A stretch of DNA of 64,000 nt from Gemmobacter sp. (lineage in GTDB: Bacteria > Pseudomonadota > Alphaproteobacteria > Rhodobacterales > Rhodobacteraceae): NCBI RefSeq assembly GCF_034676705.1, contig NZ_JAUCBS010000013.1, forward strand, positions 880,501-944,500, in the 5' to 3' direction. Position numbers and translations under genes: made by a program. Shown piece after piece: positions 24,058-32,318 of the stretch (positions are counted from its first letter, which is position 1; every line of letters begins with the position of its first letter). Below the pieces are notes generated by a model. It saw nothing but the letters and a program-made list of their open reading frames with translations, had not been told where the DNA came from and ran no database searches.

Positions 24058-24897
24058 TCACTTTGCCGCCTGTTGCCGGTGCCCCTGCGACCGGGGCAGC
24101 CAGGCGGGATGGATCATCGGGGCGCCGAAGTGAAAGCCTTGCAGGCAGTCCATGCCATTCGCCGCCAGCCAGTCCGCATCGGCCTGGCATTCGACCGATT
24201 CCGCCACGATCAGCATGTCGAAATGCTTGCCGATGGATCCAAGCGCCCGGGTCAGCACCTGATTGTCGGGGTTCGAGGCGATGTTGCGGATGAACTGCCC
24301 GTCGATCTTGACCACATCGAAGAAGAAATCGCGGAAATAGCGAAAGGCGGTATAGCCGGCGCCGAAATCGTCCAGCGCGAACGAGATCCCTTCGCCATGC
24401 AGTTCGTCCATGAAGGCCGTCACCAGATCGGGCATCAGCATGGCCGAGCTTTCGGTGATTTCCAGGATCAGCCGTTCGCCGGCGGTATCGTCGCGCTGCA
24501 ATCCCTGGCGCAGCACCTTCATCCAGGGGGCATAGCCGATGGACCGGGCGGACATGTTGATGGCAAGGCGCAGATCGGGCACCTCGGCCAGGGCGGCAAG
24601 GCCCATGCGCAGCGCGGCGCAGTCGATCTGGCGGCCGGTTTCGCGGGTTTCCACCGCGCCCATGAATTCGCGCGCCGGGATCACCCGGCCGCCCGGATCC
24701 AGAATGCGGATCATCCCTTCGTGAAAGGCGACGCGCGACTGGTGGGCGGCCAGCACCACCGGCTGATAGGCCAGCAGCGTCCGCCCATCGCGCAGCGCCT
24801 GATCGACCATGTCGAGCGTGGTTCGATCCCGTTCCTCGACCGCGGCCGTCAGCGGGTCGGCCGGACCTTCGTAAAAGCCGCTGTCATAGCTGTTCAT
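24058..24897 (-). CDS. EAL-domain cyclic-di-GMP phosphodiesterase, stand-alone
   Basis: 279 residues from the ATG at 24897. A single EAL domain with no GGDEF, sensor or membrane segment. The name motif is EGM (Glu60) rather than EAL. The other catalytic positions are intact: N114 in INMSARS, E146 in LEITES, D176-D177 in LDDFGAGY, K197 in VKIDGQFI, E233 in VAESVE and Q253. It therefore probably still hydrolyses c-di-GMP, with altered packing near the first metal ligand. It stands alone, transcribed away from tag. Confidence 0.88.
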   Translation of the reverse strand: MNSYDSGFYEGPADPLTAAVEERDRTTLDMVDQALRDGRTLLAYQPVVLAAHQSRVAFHEGMIRILDPGGRVIPAREFMGAVETRETGRQIDCAALRMGLAALAEVPDLRLAINMSARSIGYAPWMKVLRQGLQRDDTAGERLILEITESSAMLMPDLVTAFMDELHGEGISFALDDFGAGYTAFRYFRDFFFDVVKIDGQFIRNIASNPDNQVLTRALGSIGKHFDMLIVAESVECQADADWLAANGMDCLQGFHFGAPMIHPAWLPRSQGHRQQAAK

Positions 24898-25025
24898 CTG
24901 CCCACTCCGTCCCGAAACAGGGTCACTATGCTGCCGCAGGCGTGAACAAAGCGTTAACATTCCCATTTTGTTCCAATTGTGCTAAAAGGCGTTGGAACGG
25001 ATCAAGCTATTGGGATAAATGAAGA

Positions 25026-25613
25026 ATGTCAGAACGTTGCACCTGGTGCGGCAGCGATCCGCTGTATGTGAATTACCATGATACCGAATGGGGCGTGCCC
25101 GAAACCGACCCCCGGGCGCTGTGGGAGAAGCTGATTCTGGATGGCTTCCAGGCCGGGCTTGCCTGGATCACCATCCTGCGCAAGCGCGACGGGTTCCGCG
25201 CGGCGTTTGACGGTTTCACCCCCGAAACCATCGCCCGGTGGGGCGAACCCGAGGTGACGCGCCTGCTGGCCGATCCTGGCATCGTGCGCCATCGCGGCAA
25301 GATCGAGGCGACGATCGGCAATGCCCGCGCCTATCTGGCGATCGAGGACAAGGGCGGCTTTGCCCCCTTTCTGTGGCGCTTTGTCGATGGCAGCCCGGTG
25401 CAGAACCGCTTTGCCGGCATGAATCAGGTGCCAACGGAAACCGCAGCCTCGCAGGCCATGTCCAAGTCCTTGAAAAAGGCCGGTTTCCGGTTTTGCGGGC
25501 CGACGATCACCTATGCGTTCATGCAGGCCACCGGCATGGTGAACGACCATATGGTGACCTGCCCCTGCCACGATCATGTGGCAGGGTTGGGCCAGGCGGT
25601 CGCTATCCGATAA
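25026..25613 (+). CDS. tag: DNA-3-methyladenine glycosylase I
   Basis: 195 residues, normal for Tag. It excises 3-methyladenine from alkylated DNA. The N-terminus ERCTWCGSDPLYVNYHDTEWGVP and the C-terminal His/Cys set (NDHMVTCPCHDHV) carry the zinc ligands; FQAGLAWITILRKRDGFRAAFDGF is the family's recognition helix region. Its 3' end overlaps the convergent CoxG-like gene by 11 bp. Confidence 0.94.
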   Translation: MSERCTWCGSDPLYVNYHDTEWGVPETDPRALWEKLILDGFQAGLAWITILRKRDGFRAAFDGFTPETIARWGEPEVTRLLADPGIVRHRGKIEATIGNARAYLAIEDKGGFAPFLWRFVDGSPVQNRFAGMNQVPTETAASQAMSKSLKKAGFRFCGPTITYAFMQATGMVNDHMVTCPCHDHVAGLGQAVAIR

Positions 25614-26106
25614 GCCGCTTGAACCAGCCCTTTTTCGGGGCCTCGCCTTCGGGCGCGGCCTCGTCGGCGGGCTCTACCGCCTCCTGGAAGCGGTCGAAGA
25701 ATTCGTCGGCCATCTTGCGCACGAAACCGTCGATGATGCGGCTGCCCAGCTGGGCGATCTTGCCGCCGATATTGGCCTCGACGGCATAGTCCAGCCGGGT
25801 GCCTTCGCCTTCGGGCGTCAGCGTCACCCGGGCCGAGCCCTTGGCAAAGCCTGCGGCGCCGCCCTTGCCTTCGCCGGTGATGGTGCAGCCTTGCCCCGGA
25901 ACGATGTCGGTCAGGGTCACAAGGCCGGTGAACCGCGCCTTGACCGGGCCGACCTTCTGGGTCACCACCGCCTCGAAGCCGTCGGCGGGGGTGCCTGTCA
26001 GTTCCTCGCAGCCGGGCACGCAGGCCTTCAGCACCTGGGGGTCGAAAAGGGCCGCCCAGACCGTTTCGGGCGGGGCGGCGATGAGGCGGCTGTCGTTCAT
26101 CTGCAT
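25603..26106 (-). CDS. CoxG/SRPBCC family protein
   Basis: 167 residues from the ATG at 26106 (MQMNDSRLIAAPPETVWAALFDP). The SRPBCC lipid/cofactor-binding fold of carbon-monoxide-dehydrogenase subunit G: LKACVPGCEELTG and YAVEANIGGKIAQLGSRIIDGFVRKMADEFFDRF are diagnostic. An acidic linker (PADEAAPEGEAPKK) leads to a short amphipathic end GWFKRLIG that may attach to the membrane. No CO-dehydrogenase or xanthine-dehydrogenase gene lies nearby, so its role may be recruiting another molybdoenzyme or an unrelated one. Confidence 0.88.
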   Translation of the reverse strand: MQMNDSRLIAAPPETVWAALFDPQVLKACVPGCEELTGTPADGFEAVVTQKVGPVKARFTGLVTLTDIVPGQGCTITGEGKGGAAGFAKGSARVTLTPEGEGTRLDYAVEANIGGKIAQLGSRIIDGFVRKMADEFFDRFQEAVEPADEAAPEGEAPKKGWFKRLIG

Positions 26107-26172
26107 GGCGGATCCTCCTGTCCCACGCAGCATAGGCGGGCAGGGGCGGCGGCGAAAGGCCCCTGCGCGGGC

Positions 26173-27357
26173 CTAGCGGGCGCCCGGCCGGTCGAAGGCG
26201 GCGCTTTTCGGCCGGTCCAGCTGCTGGGCGGTGGCGGGGGGCCGCGCCTGGGGGTGCAGGCGGGCATAGCCGGTCCAGTTGTTCGGCCGCGCGCGCAGAT
26301 ATTGCGGCGGCCAGCGCATATCCTCGCCCAGCACGGCGGCGGCATGCAGGCCCCAGCGCGGATCGTCCAGCACGGCGCGACCGACGGCGATGAAATCCGC
26401 CTGACCATCGGCCAGGATGCGTTCGGCGGTTTCGGCATCCAGGATCATCCCCACCGCCATCGCGGTGATGCCGGCCCGCTGGCGCACCGCTTCGGCGAAC
26501 GGGGCCTGATGGGCGGGCGCCGCCGGCGGGATCCGCAGCCCCGGCGCGATATTGCCCGAGGACATGACGGCATAGTCCACCCCGTCGGCCCGCAGCGCGG
26601 CGGCAAGTGCCACGGCATCCTCCAGCGTCGATCCGCCTTCGGCCCAGTCGGTGCTGTTCAGCCGCACCCCCAGCGCACGGTCGCGCGGCCAGACGGTGCG
26701 GATGGCGCGGGCGATTTCCAGCAGGAACCTGTTGCGGTTCTCCAGCGCGCCGCCCCAGCGGTCGGTGCGGCGGTTGGTCAGGGGCGACAGGAATTCGTGG
26801 ATCAGATAGCCATGCGCGCCATGGATCTCGATCAGATCCACCCCCGCGCTCAGCGCCCGCTTGGCGGCGGCGGCGAAACTGGCGATGATGCCGGCAATCC
26901 CGGCCTCGTCCAGCTCCTCGGGCACCTGCCAGCCATCGTCATAAGCGATGGCCGATGGCGCGCGGGGCAGCCACGGGTTTTCCCTGGCAGGCATGGGTTC
27001 GCCCTGCCAGCGGTCGGGGATGGTGCGGGTGGCCGCCTTGCGCCCGGCGTGGAACAGTTGCAGCCCGATCCTGGCCCCCGACAGCCCGCGCAACTGCCCC
27101 AGCAACTGGCGCAGCGCGGTTTCCTGCGCATCGGACCACAGGCCCAGGTCGCCCGGCGTGCCCATGCCGCGCGGTTCCACCGCCGTCGCCTCGATGATCA
27201 CCAGCCCGGCGCCCGACATCATCATCTGGCCCAGATGGATCAGGTGCCAGGGTTGCGCCACCCCGTCGACGGCGCTGTACTGGCACATGGGCGAGACGAC
27301 CAGCCGGTTGTCGAGCGTAAGTCCCCCGATGGTGCCGGGTGTGAAAAGCAGGCTCAT
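26173..27357 (-). CDS. Old-yellow-enzyme family NADH:flavin oxidoreductase (YqjM/XenA-like)
   Basis: 394 residues from the ATG at 27357 (MSLLFTPGTIGGLTLDNRLVVSPMCQYSA). FMN-dependent ene-reductase acting on activated C=C bonds. The YqjM-type signature PMCQYS with its redox-tuning Cys, the EIHGAHGYLIHEFLSPLTNRRTDRWGG segment (substrate His pair and FMN contacts), and FIAVGRAVLDDPRW near the end are intact. It is about 40 residues longer than YqjM at the C-terminus. Physiological substrate unknown. Confidence 0.93.
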   Translation of the reverse strand: MSLLFTPGTIGGLTLDNRLVVSPMCQYSAVDGVAQPWHLIHLGQMMMSGAGLVIIEATAVEPRGMGTPGDLGLWSDAQETALRQLLGQLRGLSGARIGLQLFHAGRKAATRTIPDRWQGEPMPARENPWLPRAPSAIAYDDGWQVPEELDEAGIAGIIASFAAAAKRALSAGVDLIEIHGAHGYLIHEFLSPLTNRRTDRWGGALENRNRFLLEIARAIRTVWPRDRALGVRLNSTDWAEGGSTLEDAVALAAALRADGVDYAVMSSGNIAPGLRIPPAAPAHQAPFAEAVRQRAGITAMAVGMILDAETAERILADGQADFIAVGRAVLDDPRWGLHAAAVLGEDMRWPPQYLRARPNNWTGYARLHPQARPPATAQQLDRPKSAAFDRPGAR

Positions 27358-27426
27358 GCGGTTCCTCCCTACCGTTGGGGCAAGGATAGCCGCAGGGCGG
27401 CACCGGGCCAGCCCGGCTCGCATAAT

Positions 27427-27855
27427 TCACATGCGTGAGGGCAGCGCCAGCGCCATGTCGCGATGCGGGATGCCGGCATCGTCATAGGCGGGGCCATGCG
27501 CGGCAAAGCCCAGCTTTTCATAGAACCCCAGCGCATGCAACTGGGCCGACAGTTTCACCGTGTCCACATCGCCAGCGGCGGCAAAATGCGCGATCCCCGC
27601 CCGGATCAGCGCCGCACCCATGCCGGTGCCCCGGGCCTGTGGCAGCACGCAGACCCGGCCGATCTTGCCGGTGCGCCCATCGCGCAGCAGCCGCGCGGTG
27701 CCCATCGGGCGGTCGTCCAGCAGTGCCAGCAGATGCACAGCCGCGCTGTCCAGATCGTCGAATTCCTCGGCCTCGGAAATCCCCTGTTCCACCATGAACA
27801 CGGCGCGCCGCAGCGCATGGCAGGCGGCAAGGTCGGTCGTGGCCTCGATGATCAC
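27427..27855 (-). CDS. GNAT family N-acetyltransferase (ElaA/YjcF-like)
   Basis: 142 residues with a GTG start (27855-27853) overlapping the dapE stop. FMVEQGISEAEEFDDLDSAAVHLLALLDDRPMGTARLL and GRVCVLPQARGTGMGAALIRAGI match the YjcF/ElaA subgroup, with the acetyl-CoA loop ARGTGMG. The end LHALGFYEKLGFAAHGPAYDDAGIPHRDM is also typical. Translational coupling to dapE is clear; the substrate is unknown. Confidence 0.88.
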   Translation of the reverse strand: MIIEATTDLAACHALRRAVFMVEQGISEAEEFDDLDSAAVHLLALLDDRPMGTARLLRDGRTGKIGRVCVLPQARGTGMGAALIRAGIAHFAAAGDVDTVKLSAQLHALGFYEKLGFAAHGPAYDDAGIPHRDMALALPSRM

Positions 27856-29030
27856 GCGAAATACTCCCGCAGGATGCGGGCATAGATGCCCTTCAGCTGG
27901 TGGATATGCGCGACTTCGACATGTTCGTCGACCTGATGCATGGTCTTGCCGACCAGCCCGAATTCCACCACCGGGCAATGGGTCTTGATGAACCGCGCAT
28001 CCGACGTGCCGCCCGAGGTCGAAAGTTCCGGCACCCGGTTCGTCTCGGCCTGCACCGCCGCCGCCACCAGATCGGACAGCAGGCCCGGCGGCGTCACGAA
28101 GCTTTCGCCCGAGATCGAACAGTCCACGCTGATCGCCACCCCGGTTTCCGCCTGCACCCGCGCTGCCTCTGCCGCCAGCCAGTCCGACAGGTTGGCCCCG
28201 CTGTGGCGGTCGTTGAAGCGGATGTTGACGGTGGCCTTGCAGCTGGCCGGGATCACGTTGTTGGCCGGGTTCCCGGTATCTATCGTGGTGACCGCCAGGG
28301 TCGAGGCATCGAAATGATCGGTCCCCTGGTCCAGCTCGTGGCTGGCCAGCCGATCCATCAGCCGGGCCATGGCGGAGACCGGGTTCTTTGCCCGGTGCGG
28401 ATAGGCCGAATGGCCCTGCACCCCCCGCGCGGTGAAATACCCGGTCATGGATCCGCGGCGGCCGATCTTCATCATCTCGCCCATCTCAGAGGGGCATGTG
28501 GGTTCGCCGACCAGACAATGGCTCATCGCCTCGTCATTCGTCGCCATCCAGTCCAGCAGCGCCAGCGTGCCATCGCGGCTGGGGCCTTCCTCGTCGCCGG
28601 TGATGGTCAGGATCACGGCGCCGTCGGGCGGGGTATCGCGGACGAAATCCAGCGCGGCGGCGACAAAGGCGGCAACGCCCGACTTCATGTCGGCAGCACC
28701 CCGGCCCCAGATCCGGCCATCGCGGATTTCCGCCCCGAAGGGATCGCAGCTCCAGTCCGCCGGGTTGCCCACCGGCACCACATCGGTATGCCCGTTGAAG
28801 CCGAAACTGCGCGCATGGCCCCGCGCGCCCCAGCGGGCGAACAGGTTCGGCACCCCGTTGCGATCCACGCGGGTGCAGGCAAAGCCCGCAGCAGTCAGCA
28901 CCGCCTCCAGCAGCACCAGCGCGCCGCCCTCCTCGGGCGTGACCGAGGGGCAGCGAATCAGCGCGGCGGTCAGCGCGACCGGATCGCGCGGGTCAAGGGG
29001 CAGGGCGGCGGGCAGGGCGGCATCGGTCAT
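27852..29030 (-). CDS. dapE: Succinyl-diaminopimelate desuccinylase
   Basis: 392 residues from the ATG at 29030 (MTDAALPAALPLDPRDPVALTAALIRCPSVTPEEGG). It hydrolyses N-succinyl-LL-diaminopimelate in lysine and peptidoglycan synthesis. Two-zinc M20 features: FGFNGHTDVVPVG, GRGAADMKSGVAAFVAAA, ITGDEEGPSRDGT and, at the end, EFGLVGKTMHQVDEHV. The partner dapD lies about 3.3 kb away on the same strand, separated by the selD-mnmH pair. Confidence 0.96.
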   Translation of the reverse strand: MTDAALPAALPLDPRDPVALTAALIRCPSVTPEEGGALVLLEAVLTAAGFACTRVDRNGVPNLFARWGARGHARSFGFNGHTDVVPVGNPADWSCDPFGAEIRDGRIWGRGAADMKSGVAAFVAAALDFVRDTPPDGAVILTITGDEEGPSRDGTLALLDWMATNDEAMSHCLVGEPTCPSEMGEMMKIGRRGSMTGYFTARGVQGHSAYPHRAKNPVSAMARLMDRLASHELDQGTDHFDASTLAVTTIDTGNPANNVIPASCKATVNIRFNDRHSGANLSDWLAAEAARVQAETGVAISVDCSISGESFVTPPGLLSDLVAAAVQAETNRVPELSTSGGTSDARFIKTHCPVVEFGLVGKTMHQVDEHVEVAHIHQLKGIYARILREYFA

Positions 29031-29108
29031 GGCAGGGCTTTCCTTGCGGTCCGCCGGCAACCTAGTCAGCCCGCCCGCCCGGTGCCAGCGAAAAGCGCCG
29101 GCCGGGGA

Positions 29109-29456
29109 TCAGTCGAAATAGGGGGTCAGCACCGCTACGATGACCGAGTTTTCCTCCAGCGCGCGGTCCATCAGGCGGCCTTCCTCGGGGTCGATCGTCT
29201 CGCCCGCCGCCTCACGGTCGGCGCGGGTGCCATGGCCGGTCACCTCCAGCACGGACAATTCGGCCTGTTGCAGGATCGCCACCGTCTCGCGCACCGCCTC
29301 GGCCTCGTCGACGCCCGAGGCATAGCACAGCAGCCCTGCGCCGGTGGCCCCGTCGGGCAGGCCATCGCCGGGCTTGCGGCCAACCTCGACCAGCAGGGTA
29401 TGCACCTGCTGGGGGCGTTTGGGCCTGGGCGCGTCGGGCTTGGGATCGGTGGTCAT
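29109..29456 (-). CDS. Conserved hypothetical protein
   Basis: 115 residues, MTTDPKPDAPRPKRPQQVHTLLVEVGRKPGDGLP.... No membrane segment or catalytic motif is seen. The mid-part AGLLCYASGVDEAEAVRETVAILQQAELSVLEVTGHG looks like an alpha/beta (ferredoxin-like) fold, followed by a charged region (RADREAAGETIDPEEGRLMDRALEEN). Codon use fits the neighbours. I do not recognise the family; proximity to dapE (78 bp) is the only context. Confidence 0.65.
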   Translation of the reverse strand: MTTDPKPDAPRPKRPQQVHTLLVEVGRKPGDGLPDGATGAGLLCYASGVDEAEAVRETVAILQQAELSVLEVTGHGTRADREAAGETIDPEEGRLMDRALEENSVIVAVLTPYFD

Positions 29457-29578
29457 CGGGGAACTCCGGCTGCTGTTGCCGCCTTAGCAATGGCGGGACG
29501 ACGGGGCAAGTACGACGCGCATCGCGCGGGGGCCCTGCCCCCGGGCCGGCGTGGCGCTGGCTGCGGCGTTGCACCTGC

Positions 29579-29653
29579 CCCCGGGATATTTGAGGACAGA
29601 TGAAAGGGGCGCCGCGGCGGATGTGCTTTCATCTGTCCTCAAATATCCCGGGG
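29579..29653. repeat. Dispersed intergenic repeat, copy D: 28-bp perfect inverted repeat
   Basis: Two 28-bp arms (29579-29606 and 29626-29653) are exact reverse complements across a 19-nt spacer. Each arm is one copy of the repeat's second half, containing GGGATATTTGAGGACAGATG. It lies between selD and the hypothetical gene and could fold into a very stable stem. Confidence 0.85.
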
Positions 29654-29703
29654 GGAGTCGGCCGGAACGGCCGGCGGGGGGCTGGCCCCCCATTCTGCCC
29701 GGT

Positions 29704-30771
29704 TCAGCCCAGCCGCAGCCGGGGGGCCGGGCCGGGGGGCCCGACCTGGCCGATCACGCCGGCATCGGCAAAGCCGTGGCGGTGGAAAATCGCCAGCACC
29801 TCGGCCAGACTGTCCGGCGCGCAGGCCACCAGCAGCCCGCCCGAGGTTTGCGGATCGGTCAGCAGGGCGCGCGCCTCGGGCGGGAAATCGCCGGGCAGCG
29901 CCACTTCGGCGCCATAGCTGGCCCAGTTGCGCCCCGATGCGCCGGTGATGTTGCCGGCACGGGCCAGATCGGCCACGCCGGGCAGCAGCGGCACGCGGGC
30001 CCAGTCCAGCACGATATCGGCACCTGCGCCGCGCGCCATTTCCAGCGCATGGCCGGCAAGGCCGAAGCCCGTGACATCGGTCATGGCATGGACGCCGGGC
30101 AGGCGGGCCAGATCGGGGCCGGGGGTGTTCAGCCGGGTGGTGGTGGCGATCATCCGGGCGTAGCCGGCTGCATCCAGCGCGCCCTTTTTCAGTGCCGCCG
30201 ACTGGATGCCCACCCCCAGCGGCTTGCCCAGCACCAGCACATCGCCGGGCCGGGCATCGGCGTTGCGCTTCAGATGGGCGGGGTCGACCAGACCCAGCGC
30301 GACAAGGCCGTAGATCGGTTCGACGGAATCGATGGTGTGGCCGCCGGCCACCGGAATGCCGGCCGCCGCACAGACCGCGGCGCCGCCCGACAGGATGCGG
30401 CCGATGGTTTCCACCGACAGCACGTTGATGGGCATGCCCACCAGCGCCAGCGCCATGATGGGCGTGCCGCCCATGGCATAGACATCGGAAATCGCATTGG
30501 TGGCCGCGATGCGGCCGAAATCGCCCGGATCGTCGACGATGGGCATGAAGAAATCGGTGGTGGCGACCAGGGCCTGCCGGTCGTTCAGGCGGTAGACGGC
30601 GGCATCGTCGGCGGTCTCGATCCCGACCAGCAGCGCCTCGGGCACCGGCAAGGCGGGGGTGCCGCGCAGGATGCCCGACAGCACGCCCGGCGCGATCTTG
30701 CAGCCGCAGCCACCCCCGTGGGACAGCGAGGTCAGGCGCGGTTCGGGCGGTGGGGTCAGCGGGGCGGTCAT
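29704..30771 (-). CDS. selD: Selenide, water dikinase
   Basis: 355 residues from the ATG at 30771. It makes selenophosphate from selenide and ATP. The active site is GGGCGCK with Cys22 (catalytic, not selenocysteine) and Lys25. The ATP/metal segments VATTDFFMPIVDDPGDFGRIAATNAISDVYAMGG and VAGGHTIDSVEPIYG, plus TDVTGFGLAGHALEMA, are intact. Its start overlaps the stop of mnmH (ATGA), so the two are coupled. Confidence 0.96.
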   Translation of the reverse strand: MTAPLTPPPEPRLTSLSHGGGCGCKIAPGVLSGILRGTPALPVPEALLVGIETADDAAVYRLNDRQALVATTDFFMPIVDDPGDFGRIAATNAISDVYAMGGTPIMALALVGMPINVLSVETIGRILSGGAAVCAAAGIPVAGGHTIDSVEPIYGLVALGLVDPAHLKRNADARPGDVLVLGKPLGVGIQSAALKKGALDAAGYARMIATTTRLNTPGPDLARLPGVHAMTDVTGFGLAGHALEMARGAGADIVLDWARVPLLPGVADLARAGNITGASGRNWASYGAEVALPGDFPPEARALLTDPQTSGGLLVACAPDSLAEVLAIFHRHGFADAGVIGQVGPPGPAPRLRLG

Positions 30772-31835
30772 GCGGCACCTTTGGTCTGGGTCATGCTGTG
30801 CAGCGCATTGGCCAGCCGGTCGGCCACTGCGGGCAGGGCGGCCGGTGCCAGCGAGGGCGCGGCGATGGCGGTCACCGGCACCGTGGCCCGGTCGCGATGC
30901 TTGCGGTAGCGCGGGTCGTAATGGTGGTACACCAGATCGGCGGCCAGCGCGGCAAAGCCGCCCGTGGTGGCCAGCGCCTGCCACTGCGCGATGCGGTCGG
31001 CCGGATGGTAGGGGCGCAACGCGGCCAGCGTATCGGCCAGCCGGGCGGGATCATCGGTGATATCGGCATAGCTGCGCGTCAGATAGGCCGCGCGTTCCTC
31101 CAGCGGCGCCGCAATGGCAAGGCGGGGGGCGGTGGTCATGGCCTGCCACAGCGGGGGTGGCAGGCGCAGGTTGCCGACCTTGGCGCTTTCCGCCTCGACC
31201 AGCACGGGGCGGGTTGGGTCCAGCCCGGCCAGCGCCATGGCCAGCCGGCCTTCGAACAGCTTTTGCGGCGGTTGCGGACCCATGGCCCCGAACAGCGAGC
31301 CACGGTGATTCGCCAGCCCTTCAAGGTCGATCACCTGGACCCCGCGCGCGGGCATCAGGGCCAGCAGTTCCGTCTTGGCCGATCCGGTGTTGCCATCCAG
31401 CAGCACGACCGGCGCAGGGGGCGGGTGGTCATACAGGGCCTGCACCACCAGCGCGCGCCAGGCCTTGTAGCCGCCGGTCAGGGTTTCGGTCCGCCAGCCG
31501 ACGCTGGACAGGATGGTGGCGAACGATCCCGACCGCATCCCGCCGCGCCAGCAATGCACCAGCGGGCGCCAGCCGCCGGGCCTTGCCGCCAGCGGGCCCA
31601 GCAGGTGGCGCGCCGCATTGGCCGCCACCAGCGCGCCGCCCAGCTTGCGGGCATCGAAGGGCGAGACCTGTTTGTAGATCGTGCCGACGCGGGCGCGTTC
31701 GTCATTGTCCAGCACTGGCAGGTTGATGGCGCCGGGCAGGTGATCGTCGGCGAATTCCGCAGGCGAGCGCACGTCGATGATGTCATCGAACGGCAGCGCG
31801 GCAAGATCGGTCAGCGAGGCGAGGGTGATGGGCAT
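30768..31835 (-). CDS. mnmH: tRNA 2-selenouridine synthase
   Basis: 355 residues. It converts 2-thiouridine to 2-selenouridine at wobble position 34 of certain tRNAs using selenophosphate. N-terminal rhodanese domain (DVRSPAEFADDHLPGAINLP near 21) with catalytic Cys95 in HCWRGGMRS; C-terminal P-loop domain with GNTGSAKT (148-155). Immediately upstream of and coupled to selD. No selA, selB or selC is seen in the window, so selenophosphate may serve tRNA modification only. Confidence 0.95.
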   Translation of the reverse strand: MPITLASLTDLAALPFDDIIDVRSPAEFADDHLPGAINLPVLDNDERARVGTIYKQVSPFDARKLGGALVAANAARHLLGPLAARPGGWRPLVHCWRGGMRSGSFATILSSVGWRTETLTGGYKAWRALVVQALYDHPPPAPVVLLDGNTGSAKTELLALMPARGVQVIDLEGLANHRGSLFGAMGPQPPQKLFEGRLAMALAGLDPTRPVLVEAESAKVGNLRLPPPLWQAMTTAPRLAIAAPLEERAAYLTRSYADITDDPARLADTLAALRPYHPADRIAQWQALATTGGFAALAADLVYHHYDPRYRKHRDRATVPVTAIAAPSLAPAALPAVADRLANALHSMTQTKGAA

Positions 31836-31934
31836 GGCCGCCAGCCTAGCCCAAGCGCGGGGCCGGCGGAAGGGTGGCGCTGGGGGGCGCTGCCCCCTGG
31901 ATGCCGCAGGGGGGGGCGGCCAATGGTTCGCCCG

Positions 31935-31965
31935 CCCCCGTGGTATTTGGAAAAAGGCAAAGAGG
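31935..31965 (+). repeat. Dispersed intergenic repeat, copy F (second half)
   Basis: CCCCCGTGGTATTTGGAAAAAGGCAAAG-type sequence directly beyond the GlsB-like gene's stop, matching copies at 37.6 and 19.0 kb. Confidence 0.55.
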
Positions 31966-31968
31966 CGA

Positions 31969-32214
31969 TCAGCGCCGGATCATCCGGCCAAGGCCGATCA
32001 GCAGCGCCGCGCCCGCCGCGCCGACGATCAGCTGCGGCAGCCAGGCGCGTTCGGCATAGATGCCGGCCCAGCCCAGCAGCACGTTCAGCACCACCGCGCC
32101 GACGATGCCCAGGATGATGTTGGTGAAAAGGCCGGTATCGGCCTTCATGACGATGCTGGCGATCCATCCGGCCAGGCCGCCGACGATGATCGACATGATG
32201 ATGCCAAGTCCCAT
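31969..32214 (-). CDS. GlsB/YeaQ/YmgE family small membrane protein
   Basis: 81 residues from the ATG at 32214 (MGLGIIMSIIVGGLAGWIASIVM). Three hydrophobic helices with glycine-rich faces (GGLAGWIAS, NIILGIVGAVVLN, LIVGAAGAALLIGLGRMIRR) match the transglycosylase-associated/GlsB stress family, despite its name not an enzyme. It often accompanies general stress responses. Confidence 0.88.
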   Translation of the reverse strand: MGLGIIMSIIVGGLAGWIASIVMKADTGLFTNIILGIVGAVVLNVLLGWAGIYAERAWLPQLIVGAAGAALLIGLGRMIRR

Positions 32215-32318
32215 GATATTCCCCGTATTGGCTGCGTGTCCGGCAGGGTAACATGGAAACCTGGCGGCGGGTTCCCGAAAATGTGAGGGGCGACCGACGG
32301 GGGCCGCCCCTGCCGGGA

